From Acidobacteriota bacterium (GTDB lineage Bacteria > Acidobacteriota > B3-B38 > Guanabaribacteriales > JAGGZT01), in NCBI GenBank assembly GCA_021161905.1, contig JAGGZT010000004.1, positions 1 to 64,000 on the forward strand: a stretch of 64,000 nt of DNA. Reading direction: 5' to 3'. Shown piece by piece: positions 32,758 to 41,601 of this stretch. A program made the position numbers and the translations under genes. Below the pieces are notes generated by a model. It did no database searches, was not told the origin of the DNA, and was given only the letters and a program-made list of their open reading frames with translations. The first letter of the stretch is position 1. Every line of letters starts with the position of its first letter.

Positions 32758-33746
32758 TCGAGGTCTTCCTCCGATGGTTTCACCTTTGGGGGAGCGGGCT
32801 CCATCATCCTCCTCTCCATATGCTCAATGAACTCCCGGGCAGGATATTCACCGCGAAGCTTGAGGAGATGGTTTCTCGCCGCCACTTCAATAAGGATAGA
32901 TAGATTCCTCCCCGGCACTATCGGCAGTTTAATCAGGGGAAGCTTCACCCCAAGAATCTCATAGCGGAGCTCCTCTAAGCCCAGACGATCATACTCCTCA
33001 TTCTCCTCCCATCGTTCCAAAGCCACCACCAACTCTACTCGCTTACATCTCCTGGTAGAGGCAACGCCAAAAAGCTCTTTTATATCAACGATGCCCAAAC
33101 CACGGAGCTCAAGGAAGTGCTGCAGTGGTTCCGGTCCTCTGCCGATCAGGATGTTTCCCGAACGACGCCTTATCTCAATTACATCATCGGCAACCAACCT
33201 GTGCCCCCGAACCACCAAATCCAAGGCACACTCGCTCTTTCCGATACCGCTCTCCCCAATGATAAGCACCCCTACCCCCCATAGATCGACAAGCACCCCA
33301 TGAACCACTGTCCGAGGGGCGAGTTGATTATCGAGGAAGGAGTTTATCCTCTCCCTAAATTCATCCTCGCAAAGGGAGGTGGAAAATAGGGGAACTTGAT
33401 ACTGCTCGGCAATCTCGATGACCTCTGGTGGAGGAACAAGCCCTCCAGCGATGATTATCCCTGCAATGGAGGTGGAACATATCTTCACCATCACTTCACT
33501 TCGCTTGGTTCCAGACAACTTCTTGAGGTAGAGAACCTCCTTCTCTCCAAGGAGGAGAAGGCTTCCCTCTTCGAGATATTCCAGATTACCAGCAAGGATA
33601 AGACCAGGGTCCTTTATCCGGGGATGGGTTATCTCCCGCTTAAGCCCCCTCTTTCCACAGAGAAGGCTGATGCCCAGTTCCAACGACTTCTCAGAGAGAA
33701 GCTCCCGTGCCTTGAGCCTAACTCGCTTAATCCTCTTTGCAGTCAT
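32754..33746 (-). CDS. hprK: HPr kinase/phosphorylase
   Basis: 330 residues. The N-terminal DRTGG-like sensing domain spans about 1-135. The catalytic domain has Walker A GESGIGKSECALDL (about 165-178), VADDVIEI, and the signature LELRGLGIVDIKELFG. It phosphorylates HPr on Ser46 and reverses this according to metabolic state. Its substrate is encoded three genes downstream. Confidence 0.95.
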   Translation of the reverse strand: MTAKRIKRVRLKARELLSEKSLELGISLLCGKRGLKREITHPRIKDPGLILAGNLEYLEEGSLLLLGEKEVLYLKKLSGTKRSEVMVKICSTSIAGIIIAGGLVPPPEVIEIAEQYQVPLFSTSLCEDEFRERINSFLDNQLAPRTVVHGVLVDLWGVGVLIIGESGIGKSECALDLVVRGHRLVADDVIEIRRRSGNILIGRGPEPLQHFLELRGLGIVDIKELFGVASTRRCKRVELVVALERWEENEEYDRLGLEELRYEILGVKLPLIKLPIVPGRNLSILIEVAARNHLLKLRGEYPAREFIEHMERRMMEPAPPKVKPSEEDLE

Positions 33747-33752
33747 TTACCC

Positions 33753-34271
33753 CTACCCTTCTGGGGTAATCAACCCAAAATTCCCATCTTTAAGACGATA
33801 AATAACATTTATTTTATCACTCTCTGAATTCCTAAAAACGAGGAAATTATCTCGGGAGAAGGATAGCTGAAGCGCAGCCTCCTCCACCGTCATCGGCTTC
33901 AGCTCGATACGCTCCATCCGGACCACCTGGGGAAAACCCTCTCCTCCCTCTTCCTTGGGACTCCCGGTGCGTTCCTCCTTCCTTTTTCTATCGATTATCT
34001 TCTCCTTGCTCCTTCTCGCCTGCTTCTCCAGCTTATCAACCACTTCAGATATGCTGGTGTACATATCGGATGTCTCCTCCTTCCCCGTTAGCACCAAATG
34101 ACGGGCTTTTACCGTAATCTCAGCGATCTGGCGATATTTCTCCACCGATAGGATAGCATGGACCTCCTCTATATCGTCAATAAATCGCTTTAACTTATTC
34201 ACCTTTTCCTCAACAAATGATTTGAGAGCCGGTGTTACCTCAAGCTGACGGCCAGTAACCTCAATCCTCAT
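33753..34271 (-). CDS. hpf: Ribosome hibernation promoting factor, long form
   Basis: 172 residues. N-terminal S30AE domain (about 1-95: IEVTGRQLEVTPALKSFVEEKVNKL) sits in the 30S mRNA channel; the C-terminal domain (about 115-172: RMERIELKPMTVEEAALQL ... VIYRLKDGNFGLITP) dimerises to give 100S ribosomes. The long form is usual outside gammaproteobacteria. The rpoN-hpf order is a widely conserved arrangement. Confidence 0.95.
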   Translation of the reverse strand: MRIEVTGRQLEVTPALKSFVEEKVNKLKRFIDDIEEVHAILSVEKYRQIAEITVKARHLVLTGKEETSDMYTSISEVVDKLEKQARRSKEKIIDRKRKEERTGSPKEEGGEGFPQVVRMERIELKPMTVEEAALQLSFSRDNFLVFRNSESDKINVIYRLKDGNFGLITPEG

Positions 34272-34305
34272 TTGCCTCTCCTTATCCCAATTTTTAGTAT
34301 GATTA

Positions 34306-35730
34306 TTATTCCTCTTTCTTTCTCTGATTAGAGGGAAGAATGCCCATCTCCTCCCTATATTTGGCTATGGTACGCCGGGCAATGGTTATCCCTTCTTTAT
34401 TCAAGGATTGAGCGATAGCAGCATCGGAGAGGGGACGACGAGGGTCCTCCTCAGCTATCATCCGCCTTATCCTCATCTTAACCACTGACTGGGAGATGCT
34501 CCCCTCATCCGAACGAAGCCCTCGCTGGAAGAAATAACGAAGCTCAAATACCCCCTGGGGGGTGTGAATATACTTATTGCTCACAATACGACTCACTGTA
34601 GACTCATGCATCCCCACCTCCTCAGCCACATCGGCAAGTACCATTGGACGAAGATACTCTGGACCTTTATCAAGAAACTCTCGTTGGAATTTGACGATCG
34701 CTTGAGCAACCTTCAGGATACTTCGCTGACGCTGTTCAAAGCTCCTTAAGAGGGAAACCGCTGAACGGAGTTTATCCCTAACATAGGTGATGACCTGCGT
34801 CGGAACATCCTGTTTAACCTTGAGAAGCCTGCGATAGAAGGGGCTTATCCTCAATCGAGGAAGCCCCTCCTCATTCAAGAAAACCACATAATCATCCCCA
34901 CTCTTAACCACGAAGATATCAGGTACTATGTAGTGGGGCTCGAAGGAAGAATATTTCCTCCCTGGCTTCGGATCAAGCCTTCTTATTATCTCTAAATGAG
35001 CTTCGAGTTCCCTCTTCGATAAACCCAAGCTCCTCGCGATCTTTCCGTGATTTTTCCCCTTTAGAAGCTCTAAATGATCTTTCACGATCTCCTCGGTCTT
35101 GGTTCCGGAAAGACCAAGCGCAGCGAGCTGAACCAGGAGACACTCCCTGAGATCACGAGCTCCCACCCCCACTGGGTCAAAGCTCTGGACCAACTTAAGC
35201 GCCTCCTCTACCTCCTCCTTTGTTGCCTTAGCAGCATTAGCTATCTCTTCAATATCCGTCTTTAAATAACCATCGGGATCAATATTACCGATAATATAGG
35301 TGGCTATTCTTCTCTGTTTTTCAGGAATAAAGGAAAGATTCAACTGCCAAAGGAGATGCTCTTCAAGGGAAATAGATTTGGTCAAGGTATTCTCAAACGA
35401 GGGAAGCTCCCTCGTCTCCAGACTCCCCCTGGGATATTTAGGAAAATCCTCATAGTCCTGAAAGTAAACCTCCCAATCCACCTCGTTCAAACCATTGCTC
35501 AACCTTACTTCCTGCTCCCCTTCGCTCTCCTTTCCCTCCTCCCTCTCCTGCTCTTCTCCTACAGGGTCCTGAGGGATCTCCTCAAGTAAGGGGTTCTCCG
35601 CCATCTCCTGTCGGATAAGGTTTTCCAATTCCAGCTTGGAAAGCTGAAGGAGCTTTATCGCCTGCTGAAGGGTAGGAGTAAGAACCAATCTTTGGCTTAA
35701 TTTTGATACCAGCTTTTGCTTCAAGTCCAT
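34306..35730 (-). CDS. rpoN: RNA polymerase sigma-54 factor
   Basis: 474 residues. Region I is glutamine- and leucine-rich (QRLVLTPTLQQAIKLLQLSKLELENLIRQEM), region II is acidic, and the core-binding and DNA-binding domains follow, with the RpoN box IARRTIAKYREEMGI close to the C-terminus. It recognises -24/-12 promoters and needs an AAA+ activator; the NtrC-type regulator at 53905-55272 in this window is a likely partner. It is five bases after lptB. Confidence 0.97.
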   Translation of the reverse strand: MDLKQKLVSKLSQRLVLTPTLQQAIKLLQLSKLELENLIRQEMAENPLLEEIPQDPVGEEQEREEGKESEGEQEVRLSNGLNEVDWEVYFQDYEDFPKYPRGSLETRELPSFENTLTKSISLEEHLLWQLNLSFIPEKQRRIATYIIGNIDPDGYLKTDIEEIANAAKATKEEVEEALKLVQSFDPVGVGARDLRECLLVQLAALGLSGTKTEEIVKDHLELLKGKNHGKIARSLGLSKRELEAHLEIIRRLDPKPGRKYSSFEPHYIVPDIFVVKSGDDYVVFLNEEGLPRLRISPFYRRLLKVKQDVPTQVITYVRDKLRSAVSLLRSFEQRQRSILKVAQAIVKFQREFLDKGPEYLRPMVLADVAEEVGMHESTVSRIVSNKYIHTPQGVFELRYFFQRGLRSDEGSISQSVVKMRIRRMIAEEDPRRPLSDAAIAQSLNKEGITIARRTIAKYREEMGILPSNQRKKEE

Positions 35731-35735
35731 AGTCC

Positions 35736-36467
35736 TTAATTTAACTTGAATTTATCCCCAAGATAGACCCTCCTCACCTCCTCATCTTCCTCCAACTCCT
35801 CCGGGGTACCTGAACGGAAGATCCTCCCCTCATTGATAATATAAGCTCGATCGCAGATGGTTAGGGTTTCCCTTACATTATGGTCGGTTATGAGAACTCC
35901 AATACCCCTTTTCTTCAGTCTTCTTATTATATCTTGAATATCGGCTATCGTCTTTGGGTCGATGCCGGTAAACGGCTCATCGAAAAGAACAAATCGAGGT
36001 GAGGTAACCAATGCCCGAGCAAGCTCCACCCTCCTCCTCTCACCACCGGAAAGGGTATAACCCTTATTCCGAGAAAGATGGGAAACACCAAGCTCCCGAA
36101 GAAGTCCGGTGATGATCTCTTCCCTCCTTCCTGAATTCACCCCTAAACCCTCGAGGATGAGGAGGAGATTCTCCTCCACTGTTAATCCACGGAATATCGA
36201 GGGCTCTTGAGGAAGGTAACCTATGCCCTTCCTCGCCCTTAAATACATCGGAAGCGAGGTTATCTCCTCCCCATTCAAAAATATCCTCCCCTTATCGGGC
36301 ATAGTCAAGCCCACTATCATCCTGAAGGTGGTCGTCTTCCCCGCTCCATTAGGACCAAGTAGCCCCACAATCTCCCCTTCGGCAACGGAAAGGCTCACCT
36401 GGGAAACGACCGTACGATAACCATAATTCTTCACCAACCGAGTCGCCTCCAGGGAGATCTTGTCCAC
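35736..36467 (-). CDS. lptB: LPS export ABC transporter ATPase
   Basis: 243 residues. Walker [16 protein letters not shown]-loop [12 protein letters not shown], signature [15 protein letters not shown], Walker [13 protein letters not shown], and H-loop [10 protein letters not shown]. It drives LPS extraction with LptF/G, which are not in this window. It is adjacent to the LptC/LptA gene and precedes rpoN, the common lptB-rpoN order of diderm bacteria. Confidence 0.95.
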   Translation of the reverse strand: MDKISLEATRLVKNYGYRTVVSQVSLSVAEGEIVGLLGPNGAGKTTTFRMIVGLTMPDKGRIFLNGEEITSLPMYLRARKGIGYLPQEPSIFRGLTVEENLLLILEGLGVNSGRREEIITGLLRELGVSHLSRNKGYTLSGGERRRVELARALVTSPRFVLFDEPFTGIDPKTIADIQDIIRRLKKRGIGVLITDHNVRETLTICDRAYIINEGRIFRSGTPEELEEDEEVRRVYLGDKFKLN

Positions 36468-38420
36468 TCAGTCCCTCCCCTTCTCCTTATACACTGCTTT
36501 CACCCTCTCATTCTCTCTGGAAACAGCCCTCATTTTATCACCACCTATAATTAAAGTCAACCGACGCCCAGCGAGCTCTCCTTCACCAAATCGAGAGATC
36601 TTGGCAGGAGAACCGGTGAGGATTAGTGTCTTGTTGAAGAAAAAATACTCCCCCTTTTCCCCCTCAGCCCTATCCTGAAGATAGAAGATCCTCACCCTCC
36701 CTCGGGCTATCCCCCGCCTCCAGCCACCTCTCACCTTGTCCTCAAAAAGGGTAACTTCATCCCCTTTTACCCTAAGCTCCCCTTGAGAGAGAGCAACATC
36801 ACCTCTTATCAGGAGCTTCCCTTCCTCCCGATAATAAAAGAGCTCCCCTCCCGAGACCCTTATCGGTCCTTCAAGACCCTTCTCCTTCTTTTTCTTCCCC
36901 CCCGTCTTAGGTTGATCAAGCCGGGCACGGACATCCCCCGAGGCGACCAAGATACCAGCAGTGCGCTCGATATCGAGCTCCTTGGCAAACAGTATCCCCG
37001 CATCGTAAAGAACCCTCACTAATCCCTTATAATGAAGACGATCGAAGATATGATCATAGTGAAGAGTATCGGCATTGACCACTACCTTTCTTCCTTTAGC
37101 TCCACCAGGGAAGAGCTCACCTGAGGAGGAAAACCGAGAGACAACTTGGGAAAAAGCGGCAAAATCCCCGCTATTTCCAAAGAAATCTATCCTCTCTCCG
37201 GAGAGAAGCTCATCACCTTTATTCATAACAGCCTCTCTAAGAAGAACTATCCGGTTATCTTTGAGGATATACCTCCCCTCCTTGGCTCTTCCCTTCAGCT
37301 CTCCCTGCTCGACCTCAATGCCCCCTAAAAGATTAAAACCCGTTATCTCCCCCCTATCGTCCGCCTTACCCCTGATCTCTCGACATATCACCCTGATCAT
37401 TTCTCCCTCTCTTGGAGAAATGGTTATGGTAGTTCCACTATAACCGTCCACTTCAGACAACCGTCCTCCCTCGCCAAAAGAGAACTCGATCCTTTTTGCC
37501 TCAAGCCTCCTCTCACCGTAATCAGAGGAGGAAAAGCTCACACTGGCAGGATTGAGGAGCTGAAGAAACCTGAGGTTTTTTCCAGAAGGGTCAAAGATAA
37601 CCACAATAGCGGATCCAGAAAGCCTTTTTCTCTCGCCTTTGGCGAAAAAAGCCTCCTTAAAGGAGGAACTGCCCAAGGAGGAGATAGCCAGGTTCTCCTC
37701 ATTCCCCCATATCTCCATCCGCTTCAAAGAATTACTGTCAGGGAGAAGGCGGAATATCGCCCTTTCCCCCCGCACAAAATCATCTCCGCTCGCTACCATT
37801 ACCCCTCCCCGGAGGAAAATCCTCTGCTCCTTCCTCCGGAACTCCCCAGCTGAGGCAACAACCTCAATGGGAGAAGAAACCCCTTCCCTTCTTAGCTTTA
37901 TCCTGACCCCCTTTTCTAACTTTAAAACTCCATCCTTAAGATAATAAGACCCAGCACCCGCTTTCCCAGAAAACCTTTTACCCCTAAACCACACCTCAGA
38001 CGGTGCATAAAGCTCCTTCGTCTCCGGAAGATATTTCAGAAACTCGGTCCTAACCACAAGGCCATCCCCCCTTTTTGCTACGATATTCCCCTCCATCTCG
38101 ACCGAGAAATCGGCACCTTTCGGGGTCAGGCGAGCTTCTTTTCCCGTTATCACCACCTTCCTCTCACCGATAGAGGTGGTCAGGATAAAATTTTTATAAC
38201 TGGTGGTTCTATCGGGAAAAGAAGCGCTTTCTTCTGCTTTCAAGGTAAAGGTCGGTGTAACGATCTCTCCCCCATAACTAACCGAGCTTTCCTCCCGCAC
38301 TTTGATAGGAGAGGGCTTCCTCGAAGATGAAGAAGGAGAACGGCGGGCGAGATAAATATAGATAACGAAAAAGAAGAGAAAGAAAAGAAGGATGAGGCGA
38401 ACTGCCTTTCGTTTATCCAT
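36468..38420 (-). CDS. LptC-LptA-like periplasmic LPS transport protein (large)
   Basis: 650 residues. One N-terminal membrane helix (about 7-26), an LptC-like region (about 45-190: EIVTPTFTLKAEE ... LTPKGADFSVEMEGNIVAKR), and several OstA/LptA-like beta-jellyroll stretches through the C-terminus (for example about 425-490 and 500-620, with VVNADTLHYD, GDVALSQGELRVKGDEV). LptC and LptA are normally about 190 residues each and separate. A fused LPS bridge is the simplest reading; exact domain borders are inferred from repeat pattern, not computed. Confidence 0.75.
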   Translation of the reverse strand: MDKRKAVRLILLFFLFFFVIYIYLARRSPSSSSRKPSPIKVREESSVSYGGEIVTPTFTLKAEESASFPDRTTSYKNFILTTSIGERKVVITGKEARLTPKGADFSVEMEGNIVAKRGDGLVVRTEFLKYLPETKELYAPSEVWFRGKRFSGKAGAGSYYLKDGVLKLEKGVRIKLRREGVSSPIEVVASAGEFRRKEQRIFLRGGVMVASGDDFVRGERAIFRLLPDSNSLKRMEIWGNEENLAISSLGSSSFKEAFFAKGERKRLSGSAIVVIFDPSGKNLRFLQLLNPASVSFSSSDYGERRLEAKRIEFSFGEGGRLSEVDGYSGTTITISPREGEMIRVICREIRGKADDRGEITGFNLLGGIEVEQGELKGRAKEGRYILKDNRIVLLREAVMNKGDELLSGERIDFFGNSGDFAAFSQVVSRFSSSGELFPGGAKGRKVVVNADTLHYDHIFDRLHYKGLVRVLYDAGILFAKELDIERTAGILVASGDVRARLDQPKTGGKKKKEKGLEGPIRVSGGELFYYREEGKLLIRGDVALSQGELRVKGDEVTLFEDKVRGGWRRGIARGRVRIFYLQDRAEGEKGEYFFFNKTLILTGSPAKISRFGEGELAGRRLTLIIGGDKMRAVSRENERVKAVYKEKGRD

Positions 38421-38439
38421 AAAGTTACCTCACCCTTCC

Positions 38440-38445
38440 ATTATA
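38440..38445 (-). promoter_or_regulatory. Possible -10 element before the LptC/LptA-like gene
   Basis: A minus-strand TATAAT lies 19 bases before the ATG at 38420, but the spacing to a good -35 box is poor. Confidence 0.3.
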
Positions 38446-38465
38446 ACAGGGAACTCAACTAAAGG

Positions 38466-38864
38466 TTAAGCAGAGAGGAGTTTGATGAACAACCTTCGTC
38501 TTCTTGGACCATCAAACTCGCAGAAGAATACGCCCTGCCAGGTTCCCAGATGAAGCCTTCCTTCCTCGATTATCACCATTACCGAAGAACCGACTATACT
38601 CGCCTTTATATGGGCATCCGCATTCCCCTCAAGATGGCGGTATCCCCTTCCTCGAGGGATTAACTCCTCAAGTTTAGCCAATATATCCTCCCTGACACTG
38701 GGGTCCGCATGCTCGTTTATCGTTATCCCGGCGGTGGTATGAGGGACATAAAGGCAGCAGACCCCGTCCTTGATCCCACTTTTTGTTACCTCCTGCTGGA
38801 TCTTATTGGTGATATCCACCATCTGGGTGCGGGAGGTGGTCACCACCTCGATCTCCTGAAACAT
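38466..38864 (-). CDS. YjbQ family protein
   Basis: 132 residues, the whole length of the family (UPF0047/YjbQ). Conserved features are CCLYVPHTTAGITINEHADPSV, the HLEGNADAHIKASIVG strand with His ligands and LHLGTWQGVFFCEFDGPR. Members have been reported with weak thiamin phosphate synthase activity, but the physiological role is unclear. It is 17 bases after the Nif3-like gene. Confidence 0.9.
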   Translation of the reverse strand: MFQEIEVVTTSRTQMVDITNKIQQEVTKSGIKDGVCCLYVPHTTAGITINEHADPSVREDILAKLEELIPRGRGYRHLEGNADAHIKASIVGSSVMVIIEEGRLHLGTWQGVFFCEFDGPRRRRLFIKLLSA

Positions 38865-38881
38865 TGAACATCCTCCTTACT

Positions 38882-39634
38882 CTATAATCCCGTAGGGAGA
38901 TCGATAAACAAAACCTCAAGGGAAAACCGTTCCTTAATCCGCTCACCCAAAGCAAGAACCCCCCATTTTTCGGTGGCATAATGCCCGGCGAAGATGCAGT
39001 TTATCCCGAGCTCCCGTGCCAAATGGTAGTGAGCGTGGCTCGGTTCACCGGAAAGAAAGAGATCACAGCTCGCCTTAACCGCATCCTCTACCAGCTCAGG
39101 CGCCCTACCACTTACTATCCCCACCCGACTTACCTCGGGAGAGCCAAAGGGGAGAAGAAGGGGGTTCTTACCCACTCTCTCATTCACCAAAGCAGCCATC
39201 TCCTCCCTTGCTATGGGAGATCCTGTCTCCGCCACCACCCCGACCAATACCCCGTGATAATCCCCAAACATCCTAACGGGCGAAAGGGAAAGAAGCTTAG
39301 CGATCCGGGCATTGTTCCCCACCTCAGGATGGATGTCAAGGGGAAGGTGAGCAGCATATAGAGAGATACCCCCCTCTATCAACTCCTTTATCCGGTGGTA
39401 ATGAGCTCCAATTAAAGGGTAAACCTTTCCCCAAAAAAGGCCATGATGAACGATAAGGAAGTCCACTTCCTCCTTCCTCGCCTGGCGAAAGGCGGCAAGG
39501 GAGGCATCAACAGCAAGAGCCACCCGATTCACCTCTCCCCTCCCTTCAACCTGAAGCCCGTTAAGCGATTCATCCGGAACCTCAGAGAGGTGCAAAAAAT
39601 CATCAAGATAGGAGACAAGTTCATCCCGTCTCAT
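38882..39634 (-). CDS. Nif3-like dinuclear metal-centre protein
   Basis: 250 residues. Family motifs: SLNGLQVEGR, DFLIVHHGLFWG, AAHLPLDIHPEVGNNARIA, and near the C-terminus FAGHYATEKWGVLALG with paired His/Glu ligands. Nif3/YbgI family proteins bind two metals; a GTP cyclohydrolase I type 2 label is common but not well proven. A strong AAAGGAGGAG site precedes ATG 39634. It is divergent from the M23 lipoprotein. Confidence 0.9.
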   Translation of the reverse strand: MRRDELVSYLDDFLHLSEVPDESLNGLQVEGRGEVNRVALAVDASLAAFRQARKEEVDFLIVHHGLFWGKVYPLIGAHYHRIKELIEGGISLYAAHLPLDIHPEVGNNARIAKLLSLSPVRMFGDYHGVLVGVVAETGSPIAREEMAALVNERVGKNPLLLPFGSPEVSRVGIVSGRAPELVEDAVKASCDLFLSGEPSHAHYHLARELGINCIFAGHYATEKWGVLALGERIKERFSLEVLFIDLPTGL

Positions 39635-39673
39635 CTCTCCTCCTTTCTCGCCTATTATGGTATACTAAACCAG

Positions 39674-40336
39674 ATGAAAGGGAAAGGCTATTCGTTCATC
39701 ATCTTGATCGCCATCCTTCTCCTTCTCTCATCCTGCGCCCCTTCTCCTAAGAAGGGGCTACCAAGGAAAGGGATATACCACATCGTTGAACCAGGGCAGA
39801 CCCTGTGGCGCATCGCCAAAGCCTATGGAGTAGATCTCGAATATTTGGCGGAAATAAACGGCATCGACGACCCTACCCTGATCTATGTGGGAGAGAAGAT
39901 ATTTATCCCTGGAGCAAGGAAAAGGCTATATATCCCTCCTTATAAGCCCCCTTCCCTCTCTTTCTTTCTTTCCTGGCCCCTTTTTGGGGAGGTCACTTCT
40001 CTCTTTGGACCGAGAGGAAACGGTTTCCACACCGGGATAGATATCGCGGCAAAACCGGGAACCCCTATAAGAGCGGCTGCGGATGGAGTGGTGATATATG
40101 CGGGACAGAGGTTTCACGGATACGGGAAGATGGTGATGATCGAGCATCCAGGTGGCATCACCACCATTTACGCCCACAATAAGGAAAACTTAGTAAGGAA
40201 GGGAGATAGGGTAAGACGAGGTGAGATAATCGCCCTTGTCGGCAGTTCAGGAAACGCCACCGGACCCCACCTCCACTTCGAGGTGAGAAAGGGGAATACC
40301 CCGATAAATCCAATCTTGCTATTGACCAAAAAGTAG
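39674..40336 (+). CDS. LysM plus M23 peptidase lipoprotein (NlpD-like)
   Basis: 220 residues starting at ATG 39674; a longer frame from 39443 runs antisense through the Nif3-like gene and is rejected. A signal peptide ends with lipobox LSSC (Cys about 20). LysM (about 35-80: YHIVEPGQTLWRIAKAYGVD ... IYVGEKIFIPG) binds peptidoglycan. The M23 domain (about 105-215) has HTGIDIAA and HLHFEVRKG, so the Zn ligands H and D plus HxH are kept and enzymatic activity is possible, unlike degenerate NlpD. TATACT sits eight bases before the ATG, implying a leaderless message. Confidence 0.9.
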   Translation: MKGKGYSFIILIAILLLLSSCAPSPKKGLPRKGIYHIVEPGQTLWRIAKAYGVDLEYLAEINGIDDPTLIYVGEKIFIPGARKRLYIPPYKPPSLSFFLSWPLFGEVTSLFGPRGNGFHTGIDIAAKPGTPIRAAADGVVIYAGQRFHGYGKMVMIEHPGGITTIYAHNKENLVRKGDRVRRGEIIALVGSSGNATGPHLHFEVRKGNTPINPILLLTKK

Positions 40337-40340
40337 CTTT

Positions 40341-40751
40341 TCAATCCTCCTCGATTATCTCGAACCGGCTTTTTATCTCTATATCCTCCCGCAAGGAAGC
40401 CAATGCACCACAGTACTTTTCCTGCGAGAGCTCTATTGCATGGTTCACCCTCTCCTCAGGGATCCCTTTGCCATATACCCTGTATAAAAGCTCGATCTTT
40501 TTGTATCGCTTAGGATGATCAGACGCCCGTTCCCCTTCTATCTCTACCTCGAATCTTCTTACTTTGAGCTTCATTTTCTCAAGGATGGATATCACATCCA
40601 TCCCACTACAGCCAGCAATGGCAATGAGCAGGAGCTCCATCGGGGAGGGGCCTCCCTCCTTCCCCCCTCTAAGGGCAAGGGGAGCACCAGTTTCCACCTC
40701 CCCCAAGAAGCCAAGACCTTCGCCGACCCATTTTATCTTCGCCTTAGGCAT
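40341..40751 (-). CDS. OsmC family protein, copy 2
   Basis: 136 residues of the OsmC/Ohr fold. Two redox-candidate cysteines lie in IAGCSGMDVISIL and QEKYCGALASL; the glycine-rich GGKEGGPSPMELLL loop is typical. It is close kin to the gene at 40767-41171, 15 bases upstream, so the pair arose by tandem duplication. OsmC proteins can reduce organic hydroperoxides; whether this one does is not known. Confidence 0.9.
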   Translation of the reverse strand: MPKAKIKWVGEGLGFLGEVETGAPLALRGGKEGGPSPMELLLIAIAGCSGMDVISILEKMKLKVRRFEVEIEGERASDHPKRYKKIELLYRVYGKGIPEERVNHAIELSQEKYCGALASLREDIEIKSRFEIIEED

Positions 40752-40766
40752 CGTCGACCCTCCATC

Positions 40767-41171
40767 TCAAGCCTTGATTATCTCGTAGGTGGTTTCCATT
40801 TCAATATCCTTGTTGAGGGAATGGAGCACCCGACAGTATTTCTCCTCGGTGAGCTCGATCGCCCGTTTGAGCTTTTCCTCAGGGATATCCCCGAATACCC
40901 GGTAAACGGTGATTATCCTTTTGAAACGCTTGGGATCCTCAGCAACCAACTCTCCCTTTAACTCCACCTCGGCGTCCACCAAATTTACCCGCATCTTTTG
41001 AAGGATGGGGACGGTATATACCAAAAAACAACCGCCAAGGGCAATGAGGACAAACTCCATCGGGGAGGGGCCTCCCTCCTTTGTTGGTCTCAATATAAAC
41101 TCATGCCCTGTTCCCGAATGGGCAGAAATAGCCAAACCATCTTTCGTCCATTTAAGCTTCGCTTCAGGCAT
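40767..41171 (-). CDS. OsmC family protein, copy 1
   Basis: 134 residues. Has GPSPMEFVLIALGGCFLVYTVPIL and TEEKYCRVLHSL with two cysteines. It shares the N-terminal KLKWTKDGLAISAHSGTG pattern and the VYRVFGDIPEEKLKRAIELTEEKYC block with the following gene. Start ATG overlaps the hotdog gene stop by eight bases. Divergence of the two copies suggests different partners or substrates. Confidence 0.9.
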   Translation of the reverse strand: MPEAKLKWTKDGLAISAHSGTGHEFILRPTKEGGPSPMEFVLIALGGCFLVYTVPILQKMRVNLVDAEVELKGELVAEDPKRFKRIITVYRVFGDIPEEKLKRAIELTEEKYCRVLHSLNKDIEMETTYEIIKA

Positions 41172-41601
41172 CTCTTTCTCCTTTATCTCTGATGATCTTA
41201 TAATTAACCGTTCCTTTAGCTATCAAAAAACCGGTTTCATTGAACACAGCTACCTCTCCCACCGCGATGCGCCTTCCCACACGAAGGGGATTAGCCCGGG
41301 CGATTAGCATAGTTCCTCTCTCCCCGGGAATAAGAAAGTTAACCGTAAGGGAAATCGAGGCGAGCTGAGCCCCTTCGGGTAATTCTGGGTAGATAGCGAA
41401 GGCGGCTACGGTATCGATAAGGGTAGCGATAACCCCCCCATGGGCGAAGCCGTACATATGGGTGTGGTTCTCCTCGAGCTCGATCCGCATCTCCGCTTCC
41501 CCTCGTGCCACCTTAGTAAGCCTCATCCCCAGCTTATAGGGGAAATTATCCTTCTGATACATCCTTTCGATCTCGGCAATCCTGTCCTTGCTAAGCTCCA
41601 T
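41164..41601 (-). CDS. Hotdog-fold thioesterase (PaaI-like)
   Basis: About 145 residues beginning MELSKDRIAEIERMYQ at 41601, which has AAGGAGAAGG upstream and an 11-base overlap with the DUF488 gene; the longer frame from 41664 is not used. The hotdog signature is HMYGFAHGGVIATLIDTVAAFA, with the acidic residue of the helix as the catalytic candidate, then SISLTVNFLIPGERG. Probably hydrolyses aryl- or acyl-CoA esters. Confidence 0.87.
   Translation of the reverse strand: MELSKDRIAEIERMYQKDNFPYKLGMRLTKVARGEAEMRIELEENHTHMYGFAHGGVIATLIDTVAAFAIYPELPEGAQLASISLTVNFLIPGERGTMLIARANPLRVGRRIAVGEVAVFNETGFLIAKGTVNYKIIRDKGERDA

Noticed and set aside
39443-39673. N-terminal extension of the M23 lipoprotein frame
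   Set aside because: It runs antisense through the Nif3-like gene; the signal peptide and lipobox begin at 39674.
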